Of a stretch of DNA of 26,648 bases, positions 7,656 to 15,135 are shown in pieces (within the stretch, counting starts at the first letter, position 1; every line of letters starts with the position of its first letter). The translations under genes and the position numbers were made by a program. The DNA comes from JAWLGJ01 sp041685145. GTDB lineage: Bacteria; Pseudomonadota; Alphaproteobacteria; Rhodospirillales; Magnetospirillaceae. The stretch is taken from positions 1-26,648 of the forward strand of contig JAWLGJ010000040.1 in NCBI GenBank assembly GCA_041685145.1, written 5' to 3'. The notes beneath the pieces are model-generated. The model did not search any database. It was not told the DNA's origin and was given only the letters and a program-made list of their open reading frames with translations.

Positions 7656-8963
7656 ATGGCATCGAAGCGCAACGTCTTCGTGGTCGGGCTCGACGCCTTC
7701 AACCTCCACCAGCTTTGCACCATCCGCGATGCCGAGGCCTACGCCTTTCACGGCCTGATCCCGTATGAGCGCATCGTCAGCCCGCGCGAATATCCGATGG
7801 CCGAACTGATGGACGAGGCCATCCGAACCCTGAACGCCTTCGAGGGCGGCATCGACGCCATCATCGCCCACTGGGATTTCCCGGTCAGCATGATGGTGCC
7901 GCTGCTGCGGCAGCGTTACGCCATGCCCGGCCCCAGTCTGGTCGGCGTCGTCCAGACCGAGCACAAATACTGGAACCGCCTGCTGCAACGCGACCGCGTC
8001 CCCGAGATGGTGCCGCGTTTCGCCGCCTTCGATCCCTTCGGCGACGATCCGGCGGCCTGTGTTCGCGACGCGGGGGTTGATTTCCCCTTCTGGATCAAGC
8101 CGGTGAAGGCGCACTCGTCCTATCTGGGCTTTCACATCCACGACGCCGCGGAATTCGAGCGCGCGCTGGGCATCATCCGGGCGCGTATCGGGCGCCTGAA
8201 GGCTCCGCTGGACTATTTTCTGCGCCATGTGCGATTGCCGCCCGAGGTGGCGGGGATCGACGGCGGCTGGTGCATCGCCGAGGAGATCATTTCGCAGGGC
8301 CGGCAGTGCACCCTGGAAGGCTATGTGCGCCGGGGCGAGGTGGTGATCTACGGGGTGGTGGACACCCTGCGCGACGGGCCGGTGGCGTCGGTGCTGACGC
8401 ATTATCGCTACCCGTCGGCCCTGCCGCGGATTGTCCAGTTCCGCATGGCGGATGCCGCCGCGCGGGTGCTGGAGGCATCCGACCTCGACGAATCGCCCTT
8501 CAATATCGAGTTCTATTGGGACGAGGAGACCGATCGCATTCGGCTGTTGGAGATCAACGCGCGCATTTCGAAGTCGCATTGTCCGCTGTTCGAACTGGTG
8601 GCGGGTGCCTCGCATCATGAAGTGCTGGTGGATCTGGCCTTTGACCGGCAGCCGCGGTTTCCGCGCAAGGAAGGCACCTTCGACCTGGCCAGCAAATGGA
8701 TGCTGCGGCGCCCCCACGATGCCTTCGTGCGGCGGGTGCCGCGGCCGGAGGAGATTGCCGCCATCGAACGCCGCGTTCCCGGCACCCGCATCGCCGTCGA
8801 GGCAAAGGAGGGGTGCCGCCTGTCGGAACTGGAAGACCAGGACAGCTACAGCTTCGAATACGCGGCGGTGTTCGTCGGTGGCCGCGACGGCCGCGAGGTG
8901 CGCGAGAAGGAACGCGAGGTCGAGCGGATGCTGCCCTTCGAATTCGAGGAGGTGGGGCCGTGA
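7656..8963 (+). CDS. ATP-grasp domain protein (carboxylate-amine/thiol ligase family)
   Basis: A 435-residue soluble enzyme of the ATP-grasp superfamily, which activates a carboxylate as acyl-phosphate and couples it to a nucleophile. The ATP-binding lysine lies in FPFWIKPVKAHSS (Lys148). The region IAEEIISQGRQCTLEGYV (207-224) forms the hinge and phosphate-contacting strand. NIEFYWDEETDRIRLLEINARIS (283-305) carries the magnesium ligands Glu285, Glu299 and Asn301. The C-terminal 120 residues have no motif I recognise, and substrates cannot be named. Start ATG 7656 follows an AGGTGG. The stop overlaps the start of the next gene by 4 nt (GTGA at 8960-8963), so the pair is translationally coupled and probably acts in one pathway. 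Confidence 0.85.
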   Translation: MASKRNVFVVGLDAFNLHQLCTIRDAEAYAFHGLIPYERIVSPREYPMAELMDEAIRTLNAFEGGIDAIIAHWDFPVSMMVPLLRQRYAMPGPSLVGVVQTEHKYWNRLLQRDRVPEMVPRFAAFDPFGDDPAACVRDAGVDFPFWIKPVKAHSSYLGFHIHDAAEFERALGIIRARIGRLKAPLDYFLRHVRLPPEVAGIDGGWCIAEEIISQGRQCTLEGYVRRGEVVIYGVVDTLRDGPVASVLTHYRYPSALPRIVQFRMADAAARVLEASDLDESPFNIEFYWDEETDRIRLLEINARISKSHCPLFELVAGASHHEVLVDLAFDRQPRFPRKEGTFDLASKWMLRRPHDAFVRRVPRPEEIAAIERRVPGTRIAVEAKEGCRLSELEDQDSYSFEYAAVFVGGRDGREVREKEREVERMLPFEFEEVGP

Positions 8964-10993
8964 CGGCGCTGGTGGTCGAAACGTTCCCCCACCGTGTGCG
9001 GGTGGTCGATCACGTCTGGATTCCGATGCCGGACGGAACGCGGCTGTCGGCGCGGCTGTGGCTGCCCGAGGGGGCGGAGGCCGCGCCGGTGCCGGCGGTC
9101 CTGGAATACATCCCCTACCGCAAGCGCGACTTCACCGCGCTGCGCGACTCGCGCAATCACCCGTATCTGGCCGGGCACGGCTATGCCTGCGTGCGGGTGG
9201 ATTTGCGCGGCTCGGGCGACTCAGAAGGTGTCATCACCGATGAGTACCTGCCGCAGGAACTGGACGACGGCGCGCGGGTTATTGCCTGGATCGCGGCGCA
9301 GCCCTGGTGCGACGGCAGCGTCGGCATGATCGGCATTTCGTGGGGCGGGTTCAACGCCCTGCAGATCGCCGCGCTGCGCCCGCCGGCCCTGAAGGCGGTG
9401 GTCAGCGTCGCCTCCACCGACGACCGCTATGCCGATGACGTGCATTACATGGGCGGCTGCCTGCTGGGGGACAATCTCTCCTGGGCCTCGGTGATGTTCG
9501 CCTACAACAGCCTGCCGCCGGACCCCGAGGCGATGGGGGAGGCGTGGCGCGAGCACTGGCTGGAGCGCCTGGAGCGCAGCGGGTTGTGGGCCGATGTCTG
9601 GCTGCGCCACCAGCGCCGCGACGGCTATTGGTGTCACGGCTCCATCTGCGAGGACTTCAGCGCCGTGCGGGCGCCGGTGCTGGCGGCCAGCGGCTGGGCC
9701 GACGGCTATTCCAACGCCGTCTTCCGCCTCATGGAGCATCTGCGGGTGCCTCGCCGTGGCCTCATCGGGCCGTGGAGCCATAAATACCCGCATCTGGGCG
9801 TTCCCGGCCCCGCCATCGGCTTTTTGCAGGAGGTGCTGCGCTGGTTCGATTGCTGGATGAAGGGCCGCGACACCGGCATCATGGACGAGCCGATGCTGCG
9901 GGTGTGGATGCAGGACAGCGTGCCGCCCACCACCGGCTTCGACGAGCGCCCGGGCCGCTGGGTGGGCGAGACGTCGTGGCCGTCACCGCATCTGCACGAG
10001 CGCCCGCTGTACATGGCGCCGGGGCGGCTGAGTGACGACCGCGCCCGTCTGCGGCCCGATCCGGCCGTCGTTACCATCCAGTCGCCGCTGACGGTGGGCC
10101 TGTTCGCGGGCAAGTGGTGCTCCTATGCCGCCGGCCCCGACCTGGCGCACGACCAGCGCCAGGAGGATGGCGGCGCGCTGATCTTCGACACGCTGCCCCT
10201 GGAGGAAGACCTCGAAATCCTGGGTGCGCCGCTGGTGGAATTGGAACTGGAGGCGAGCGAGCCCGTAGCCATGCTGGCGGCGCGCCTCTCCGACGTGGCC
10301 CGCAGCGACGAGGCCACGCGCGTCACCTATGGGCTGCTCAATCTTACCCACCGCGACAGCGACTCGGAACCGACGCCGCTGGAGCCGGGGCGCCGTTATC
10401 CGGTGCGGCTGCGCATGAACGGCGTCGCGCAGGTGTTCCCCAAGGGTCACCGCCTGCGCTTGTCCCTGTCGACCTCCTATTGGCCCCTGGCCTGGCCGCC
10501 GCCGCGGCCGGCATGTCTGTGCATCCACCTGGCGGGCAGCCGGATGGTGCTGCCGGTGCGCCCGCGCCGCCCCGCCGAGGATGGGCTGATCCGGTTTCCG
10601 GGTGCCGAGCAGGCGCCGCCGCTGGCCACCCGCATGATCGCGCCGCCGCATCACAACTGGCGGGTCATCCGCGACCTGGCCAGCGATGTCTCGACCCTGG
10701 AGGTTATCAAGGACGAGGGCGTCTACCGTCTGGAGGGGGCGGGCCTGACCGTCAGGGAACAGGCCTTCGAGTGGTATTCGTCGCGGTCGGGCGATTTCGG
10801 CAGTGTGCGCGGCGAGACCTACCATCGCCGCGGCCTCGGCCGCGGTTCCTGGCGCGTGGAAACCATCGGCCGCACGGTGATGACCTCCGACGCCGACCAG
10901 TTCTACATCCGCGCCGACCTCGACGCCTGGGAGGGTGAACGCCGGGTGTTCGCCCGAAGCTGGGATCGGGCGATCAAACGCGATCTGGTCTAG
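8960..10993 (+). CDS. CocE/NonD (X-Pro dipeptidyl-peptidase) family hydrolase
   Basis: An alpha/beta-hydrolase of 677 residues. The nucleophile elbow GISWGG gives Ser127; Asp248 (GWADGYSN) and His274 (GPWSHKYPHLG) complete the triad. IPYRKRD (51-57) and DLRGSGDSEG (81-90) are typical of the CocE/PepX group. A C-terminal jelly-roll (PepX_C-like) includes EDLEILGAPLVELELEASEP. About 110 residues beyond it make the protein longer than cocaine esterase. There is no signal peptide, so it should be cytoplasmic. GTG 8960 is the start, with GGAGG at 8948-8952 inside the upstream gene and a 4-nt overlap with it. Substrate unknown; families of this type hydrolyse peptide, ester or amide bonds. Confidence 0.88.
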   Translation: MTALVVETFPHRVRVVDHVWIPMPDGTRLSARLWLPEGAEAAPVPAVLEYIPYRKRDFTALRDSRNHPYLAGHGYACVRVDLRGSGDSEGVITDEYLPQELDDGARVIAWIAAQPWCDGSVGMIGISWGGFNALQIAALRPPALKAVVSVASTDDRYADDVHYMGGCLLGDNLSWASVMFAYNSLPPDPEAMGEAWREHWLERLERSGLWADVWLRHQRRDGYWCHGSICEDFSAVRAPVLAASGWADGYSNAVFRLMEHLRVPRRGLIGPWSHKYPHLGVPGPAIGFLQEVLRWFDCWMKGRDTGIMDEPMLRVWMQDSVPPTTGFDERPGRWVGETSWPSPHLHERPLYMAPGRLSDDRARLRPDPAVVTIQSPLTVGLFAGKWCSYAAGPDLAHDQRQEDGGALIFDTLPLEEDLEILGAPLVELELEASEPVAMLAARLSDVARSDEATRVTYGLLNLTHRDSDSEPTPLEPGRRYPVRLRMNGVAQVFPKGHRLRLSLSTSYWPLAWPPPRPACLCIHLAGSRMVLPVRPRRPAEDGLIRFPGAEQAPPLATRMIAPPHHNWRVIRDLASDVSTLEVIKDEGVYRLEGAGLTVREQAFEWYSSRSGDFGSVRGETYHRRGLGRGSWRVETIGRTVMTSDADQFYIRADLDAWEGERRVFARSWDRAIKRDLV

Positions 10994-11014
10994 GCCGCTG
11001 CCGGTTCTTTTGCG

Positions 11015-11043
11015 TTGACCGCTCGAATCCGGCGTGATTCATT
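11015..11043 (+). promoter_or_regulatory. possible promoter of ftsB
   Basis: TTGACC (11015-11020) is followed after 17 nt by TTCATT (11038-11043), a weak -10. Transcription would start at or next to the ATG at 11050. No Shine-Dalgarno sequence is visible in the AT-rich bases before that ATG, so a leaderless message is possible. This is a reading of pattern only. Confidence 0.25.
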
Positions 11044-11049
11044 GATTAA

Positions 11050-11361
11050 ATGACTGCAACATTTCACCTGCGTCGCCAGTTTCGCCGTGCGCTGCTTCCG
11101 TTTACCGGCGCTTTGGCGCTGGCCTATTTCGGCTATCACACGATCAACGGCGATCGCGGTCTGGTGGCGTGGTGGCAGCTTCGGCACGAGATGACGCGGG
11201 CCGAGGTGGACCTGGCGCGCCTGGAGGCCCGGCGCGCGGCGCTGCAGCACCGCGTGGCGCTGCTGCGCTCGGAAAGCCTCGACGCCGACATGCTGGACGA
11301 GCGCGCCCGCCTGATGCTCGGCTACGGGCACCCCGACGAGATCGTCGTCCTTTATCGCTGA
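11050..11361 (+). CDS. ftsB: septum formation initiator FtsB (DivIC family)
   Basis: A 103-residue bitopic inner-membrane protein of the divisome FtsQLB complex. It has a short basic N-terminus, one membrane helix near residues 15-30, then a periplasmic coiled coil (EMTRAEVDLARLEARRAALQHRVALLRSE) and the alphaproteobacterial C-terminal signature DERARLMLGYGHPDEIVV. In many alphaproteobacteria ftsB sits between eno and pdhA; here it follows the CocE-type hydrolase gene, an unusual place. Its last 10 nt overlap tail-to-tail with the glycosyltransferase gene on the other strand. No ribosome-binding site is evident upstream of ATG 11050. Confidence 0.85.
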   Translation: MTATFHLRRQFRRALLPFTGALALAYFGYHTINGDRGLVAWWQLRHEMTRAEVDLARLEARRAALQHRVALLRSESLDADMLDERARLMLGYGHPDEIVVLYR

Positions 11362-12902
11362 GCGGCCGCCGCCGGCGGCACCACCCCCCAACCGATCCGC
11401 AAAGGCTCGCCGCGCCGGTCGGGCCAGGGTACGCTCAGCGGCGGCTGCGGCTGCAAGGCGGGGAAACGGCTGGCCAAGCGGTCCCGCTCGCGGTCATGCC
11501 GCCAGACGACCAGCGCCCCCTGGCGAACCAGGTCGCTCTCCGAGACCCACGGCGCAATGCGCCGGTCGCCGTTGATCAGGACCGAGGGCCGATCGCCGCC
11601 AGGGGCGTGCACGGCGACGATGCCGGCCAGCCAGACGTCGCCCACCACGATCCGCAATGGCTGCCGGGTCGCCTCTGTCCAGGCGCGGGCGAGGTCGCCG
11701 GCGATCGACCGCGCCGGCCAGTTGGCACGCTTGTGCTCGCCCGTCAGCGCCGGGCCGCCCGCGACCATGACACCGTAGGACAGCGCCCCCAGGAGCAACA
11801 GGCCGAAGGCCGCCACCACCAGCCTGCGTGCCTGCAGCACGGGCAGGCGGTGGCGGAGCAGGACCAGCGCCAGCAGGCCGCTGATGCTGAACATCGGCGC
11901 GCCCCACATGTCGCGCAGCCCGGCGCCGGCCAGCCCCGCGGCCGCGGCCGTCAGCAGCGCCGGCCCCAGGCCCATCCACAACAGGAAACGCCGCGTCTCG
12001 GCATGAAGACCACGAGCGGGCGCATCGGCCGGCCCGTCCGGCTGCCGCCGCCGCACCACCAGCCCCGCGACCGCCAGCAGCAACAGCAGGGGCAGGTGGT
12101 TCAGCACCTGGGCGCCCAGAAAGCCCAAACCCTCGCCGAGACGCGGCCACAGGCCGGGGTCCGCCGCCGCCCGATCGCGCGCATAGGTAAGCGGCAGAAA
12201 GTCGTTCGCCGCCAGCCAGGAAAGATGGGGCAGCACCAGCAGCGCCGCGACCGCCGTCGCCAGCCAGGGGCCGGGCGAAGCCAGCAGGTGCCGCGTGGCG
12301 CGCCCGGTGAGGGCGTAGAGCAGCATCGTCGCCGCCAGCACGGCGATGCTGTATTTCGTCAGCCCGCCCAACCCCAGCGCCAGGCCCAGGACCAGCCACC
12401 AGCGCAGCGACCCGCCGTTGCGGGCGCGCCACAACGCCAGGATCGCCAAGCCCCACAGCGGCATCTGCGCGACGTTGTGGTTGAATTCGGGGCTGAGGAA
12501 GGTGAAGTACAGAACGCCGCTTTGCAGAAGAAGCGCCAGGGTGGCCGCCCGCGCGCCCAGGACATCGCGGGCCAGCAGCCAACCGGCCGCATAGGTGCCG
12601 GCGACGAAAACCTGGCTCAGCAGGAAGGGGGCCGCAAAGCCGGCGTCGGTGGCCGCCAGCAGCCAGGAGGGCAGGGGCGGGTGCTTCCAATAGCCCCATT
12701 GCCATTCATGGCCCCACACCAACCCCTCGACAACGTCCAGCGGCAGGGCATGGTGGGTGAGGGCCGGAACCGCCGTCCACAGCAGCACCTGCGCCGCCAC
12801 GAACAGCACCGCCAGCCGCACCGGGGGCCAGTGGGGCAATTCGTCGCCGCTGTGCGCTTGACTTGCCGATCCGGGTGGGCGAATTGTCGCCGGCAGCGTC
12901 AC
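11352..12902 (-). CDS. glycosyltransferase family 39/83 (PMT_2-like) membrane protein
   Basis: A polytopic inner-membrane protein of 516 residues with about ten or more hydrophobic helices, built like ArnT and related enzymes that transfer a sugar from a polyprenyl-phosphate donor on the periplasmic face. The first periplasmic loop contains acidic residues in LPLDVVEGL (Asp56, Glu59) and the characteristic HPPLPSW (74-80). A C-terminal soluble part of about 110 residues follows the last helix. The start is GTG 12902, with AGGA about 10 nt upstream. It is divergent from the GT2 gene, whose product could make its lipid-linked donor. The acceptor (lipid A, protein or polysaccharide) is unknown. 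Confidence 0.85.
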   Translation of the reverse strand: MTLPATIRPPGSASQAHSGDELPHWPPVRLAVLFVAAQVLLWTAVPALTHHALPLDVVEGLVWGHEWQWGYWKHPPLPSWLLAATDAGFAAPFLLSQVFVAGTYAAGWLLARDVLGARAATLALLLQSGVLYFTFLSPEFNHNVAQMPLWGLAILALWRARNGGSLRWWLVLGLALGLGGLTKYSIAVLAATMLLYALTGRATRHLLASPGPWLATAVAALLVLPHLSWLAANDFLPLTYARDRAAADPGLWPRLGEGLGFLGAQVLNHLPLLLLLAVAGLVVRRRQPDGPADAPARGLHAETRRFLLWMGLGPALLTAAAAGLAGAGLRDMWGAPMFSISGLLALVLLRHRLPVLQARRLVVAAFGLLLLGALSYGVMVAGGPALTGEHKRANWPARSIAGDLARAWTEATRQPLRIVVGDVWLAGIVAVHAPGGDRPSVLINGDRRIAPWVSESDLVRQGALVVWRHDRERDRLASRFPALQPQPPLSVPWPDRRGEPLRIGWGVVPPAAAAQR

Positions 12903-12946
12903 GGATCCAATCCTGTCGGTGGCGGGCCAGGGAGGCGAAGGTAGCT

Positions 12947-13951
12947 ATGCGCGAGGCGCCGGGCAACAGGGATGCGGGTTCGCTGCTCTCGGTGGTGATT
13001 CCCTTCAAGAACGAGAGTGCCGGACTGGCGGCGCTGTTTGACGCGTTGCTTCCGGTGCTGGAGCAGGCTGGCCTGGCCTTCGAGCTCGTCGCCGTCGACG
13101 ACGGCAGCACCGACGACACGCTGCAACGGCTGCTGGCGCGTCAGGCGGAAGCGGGCTGGCTGCGCGTGGTGGAGCTGTCGCGGTCCTTCGGCAAGGAGGC
13201 TGCGCTGGCCGCTGGGCTCGACAGCGCCGCCGGCGATGTCGTGGTGACGATGGACGCCGACCTCCAGGATCCGCCCGAGCTTGTCCTGGAGATGCTGGAG
13301 CGTTGGCGGCAGGGGGCGGATACCGTGGTGGCGGGGCATTCCGACCGCACCGCCCACACCCTCGGCAAGCGCCTCACCGCCGCCGCCTTCTATCGGCTGA
13401 TGAACCGCATCGGTGATGTCCGTCTGGAGCCGCACGCGGGCGATTTCCGGCTTTTCGACCGCGCCGTCGTCGACGCCTACCGGCGCCTGCCCGAACGGGT
13501 GCGCTTCAACAAGGGCCTGTTCGCGTGGCTGGGCTTCCGGCAGGAATACATTCCGCACACCCGGCCCGAGCGCGCCGACGGCGGACCGGGGCGGTGGAGT
13601 TCCTGGCGGCTGGTCAATTTTGCCGTCGACGGCATTACCTCGTTCAGTTCCTTTCCGATCCGGGTGTGGAGCTGGATGGGCTTCGCGGTCGCCGCGGCCG
13701 CAATGGCATACGCCGCGTTCATTTTCGTGCGCACGCTGATCCTGGGGGTCGATGTGCCCGGCTACGCCTCGTTGATGGTGACGCTGCTGTTCTTCGCCGG
13801 CGTCAACATGGTGGGGATCGGGTTGCTGGGCGAATATGTCGGGCGCATCTTCCTCGAAACGAAGGGGCGCCCGCTCTATGTCGTTCGGCGGGAGCATGTG
13901 CCGGTGGCGAAGCGTCACAAGGTGGCGCGGCGGGAACCGGCCAGCGGCTGA
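12947..13951 (+). CDS. GT2 polyprenyl-phosphate glycosyltransferase (DPM1/GtrB/ArnC-like)
   Basis: A 334-residue protein with an N-terminal GT-A domain starting SVVIPFKNES. VDDGSTDD binds the nucleotide, and the DxD-type metal motif occurs in MDADLQDPPE. Two C-terminal membrane helices (around WMGFAVAAAAMAYAAFIFV and SLMVTLLFFAGVNMVGIGLL) are followed by GEYVGRIFLETKGRPLYVV, the standard ending of GtrB/ArnC/dolichol-phosphate-mannose synthase-like enzymes. It transfers a sugar from a nucleotide donor to undecaprenyl phosphate. ATG 12947 is chosen over 12863 because GGAGG (12931-12935) and AAGG (12938-12941) precede it and family similarity starts at SVVIPF. It is divergent from, and probably works with, the membrane glycosyltransferase. 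Confidence 0.9.
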   Translation: MREAPGNRDAGSLLSVVIPFKNESAGLAALFDALLPVLEQAGLAFELVAVDDGSTDDTLQRLLARQAEAGWLRVVELSRSFGKEAALAAGLDSAAGDVVVTMDADLQDPPELVLEMLERWRQGADTVVAGHSDRTAHTLGKRLTAAAFYRLMNRIGDVRLEPHAGDFRLFDRAVVDAYRRLPERVRFNKGLFAWLGFRQEYIPHTRPERADGGPGRWSSWRLVNFAVDGITSFSSFPIRVWSWMGFAVAAAAMAYAAFIFVRTLILGVDVPGYASLMVTLLFFAGVNMVGIGLLGEYVGRIFLETKGRPLYVVRREHVPVAKRHKVARREPASG

Positions 13952-13955
13952 TCGC

Positions 13956-14423
13956 TCAGCCCCATAAAGGGCCGGTGCCGCCGATCGCCGACGTGAACAG
14001 CCCCAGCGCCAGATTGACCATGACGACGCCGCGGATACGGGCGTGGGCGGCGCCGGCGGCCGCGGTTTCCCCCCGTGCCATCGCCGCGCGGAAGCGCCGG
14101 TAGGCGCCGAAATACATCCACAGATACAGGGCCACCATCAGCAGCCCCGTGCCCTGCATGATGTCGACATGCAGCGGCAGGCTGCCCAGCCCGCCATACC
14201 CCCACCACACGACGCCGTAGCCGGTCAGCAGCAGCACCACGACCGAAAGCCAGACCCAGGCGAAAAAACGCGGCAGGATGCGGCGCCACAGCCGCAGGCG
14301 GTGCTCGGCGTCCATTTCCTCGATCATCGCCGGGCGCAGCGCCATGTGGGCGAAGAACATGCCTCCGACCCAGACGATGGCGCCCAGCATGTGCAGGGCA
14401 AGGGCGGCGGGAATGGCGATCAT
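13956..14423 (-). CDS. CopD-like membrane protein
   Basis: A 155-residue integral membrane protein with four predicted helices. The first helix has the H-x2-G-x3-W-x-G-G pattern (LHMLGAIVWVGG, from His10) typical of the CopD/HemJ-related superfamily. Further histidines occur at His41 and at the start of helix three (LPLHVDIMQG). Members are proposed to handle copper or haem, but this copy has no flanking copC or copA. Its ATG overlaps the stop of the upstream ParA-like gene (ATGA at 14420-14423), so the two are translationally coupled. It converges with the GT2 gene 4 nt away. The link to nitrite reductase or copper is inferred from position only. Confidence 0.75.
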   Translation of the reverse strand: MIAIPAALALHMLGAIVWVGGMFFAHMALRPAMIEEMDAEHRLRLWRRILPRFFAWVWLSVVVLLLTGYGVVWWGYGGLGSLPLHVDIMQGTGLLMVALYLWMYFGAYRRFRAAMARGETAAAGAAHARIRGVVMVNLALGLFTSAIGGTGPLWG

Positions 14424-15058
14424 GGCTCAACTCGCCCCGACAGTTCCGTCGCCAATGCGCGGACTTCGTCGGCGGCGGTGCTGCGCGGGGCGGCCTCGAC
14501 CACGCCGCGCCCCGACATCATGCTGGCGGCGAAGGCGGCGCGGTTGCCCAGCGTGGCCCGCGCCACCGGCGGCCCCAGGCGGCCCAGTTCGTGCTGGACG
14601 GCCTCGGACATGCGCCCGCGCGGCGGCACGCGGTTGAGCGCCAGCATCAACGGCGCCCCTTGTTCCTCGGCCAGCGCCAGGGTGGGCCCGATGGCCCACA
14701 GGTCGATGGGGCTGGGCTGCACCGGCACCACGACGAGGTTGGCGGCGCGCACGGCGCTGCGGGCGTCGGTTTCGGCGTGCGGGGCGGTGTCGATCAGCAC
14801 CAGGTCGAAGGTGTCTCTCAGGCGCTTCAACTCGGTGCCCAGCTTCCAGCCCGACAGCGACAGCACCAGGGGCACGTCCTCGGCGCCGCCGCCGGCGCGG
14901 CGGGCGGCGCCCCAGGCGGCCAGGCTGCCTTGCGGGTCGATGTCCAGCGCCGCCACCTTAAATCCGCTGCGGGCCCAGGCGACCGCAAGCTGGGCCACGA
15001 CCGTGGTCTTGCCGGCCCCGCCTTTCTGCTGTGCGACGGTGATGACGCGTGCGGGCAT
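14420..15058 (-). CDS. orphan ParA/MinD-family ATPase
   Basis: A 212-residue cytoplasmic deviant Walker-A ATPase. The P-loop is QQKGGAGKTT (10-19, signature Lys12 and Lys17). The Walker A' segment is LDIDPQGS (38-45), and Walker B is VLIDTAPH. No ParB or parS-like sequence lies nearby, and no C-terminal amphipathic helix of MinD type is obvious. Such short orphan ParAs position cellular cargo rather than DNA in several systems. ATG 15058 has a strong GGAGGAGG upstream; a longer reading frame to 15358 runs into nirS1 and is rejected. It is coupled to the CopD-like gene by a 4-nt overlap and starts 77 nt after the nirS1 stop. Function unknown. Confidence 0.85.
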   Translation of the reverse strand: MPARVITVAQQKGGAGKTTVVAQLAVAWARSGFKVAALDIDPQGSLAAWGAARRAGGGAEDVPLVLSLSGWKLGTELKRLRDTFDLVLIDTAPHAETDARSAVRAANLVVVPVQPSPIDLWAIGPTLALAEEQGAPLMLALNRVPPRGRMSEAVQHELGRLGPPVARATLGNRAAFAASMMSGRGVVEAAPRSTAADEVRALATELSGRVEP

Positions 15059-15135
15059 GAATGTGCCTCCTCCGTTCGGAGCCGAGGCTATCCGTTTTGC
15101 GTGCCGGCGGAAACCGTCAAGTCCGGTGCCGGCGG

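Noticed and set aside
6558..8717. A 719-codon minus-strand frame ending in the rubrerythrin-like protein, read as one fusion gene
   Set aside because: The upstream 550 codons are antisense to the ferredoxin and ATP-grasp genes; the real start at 7046 has a good ribosome site.
15059..15135. Terminator or promoter between nirS copy 1 and the ParA gene
   Set aside because: CCGCCGGCAC occurs as a direct repeat, not an inverted one, and the TTGACG present has no -10 at proper spacing.
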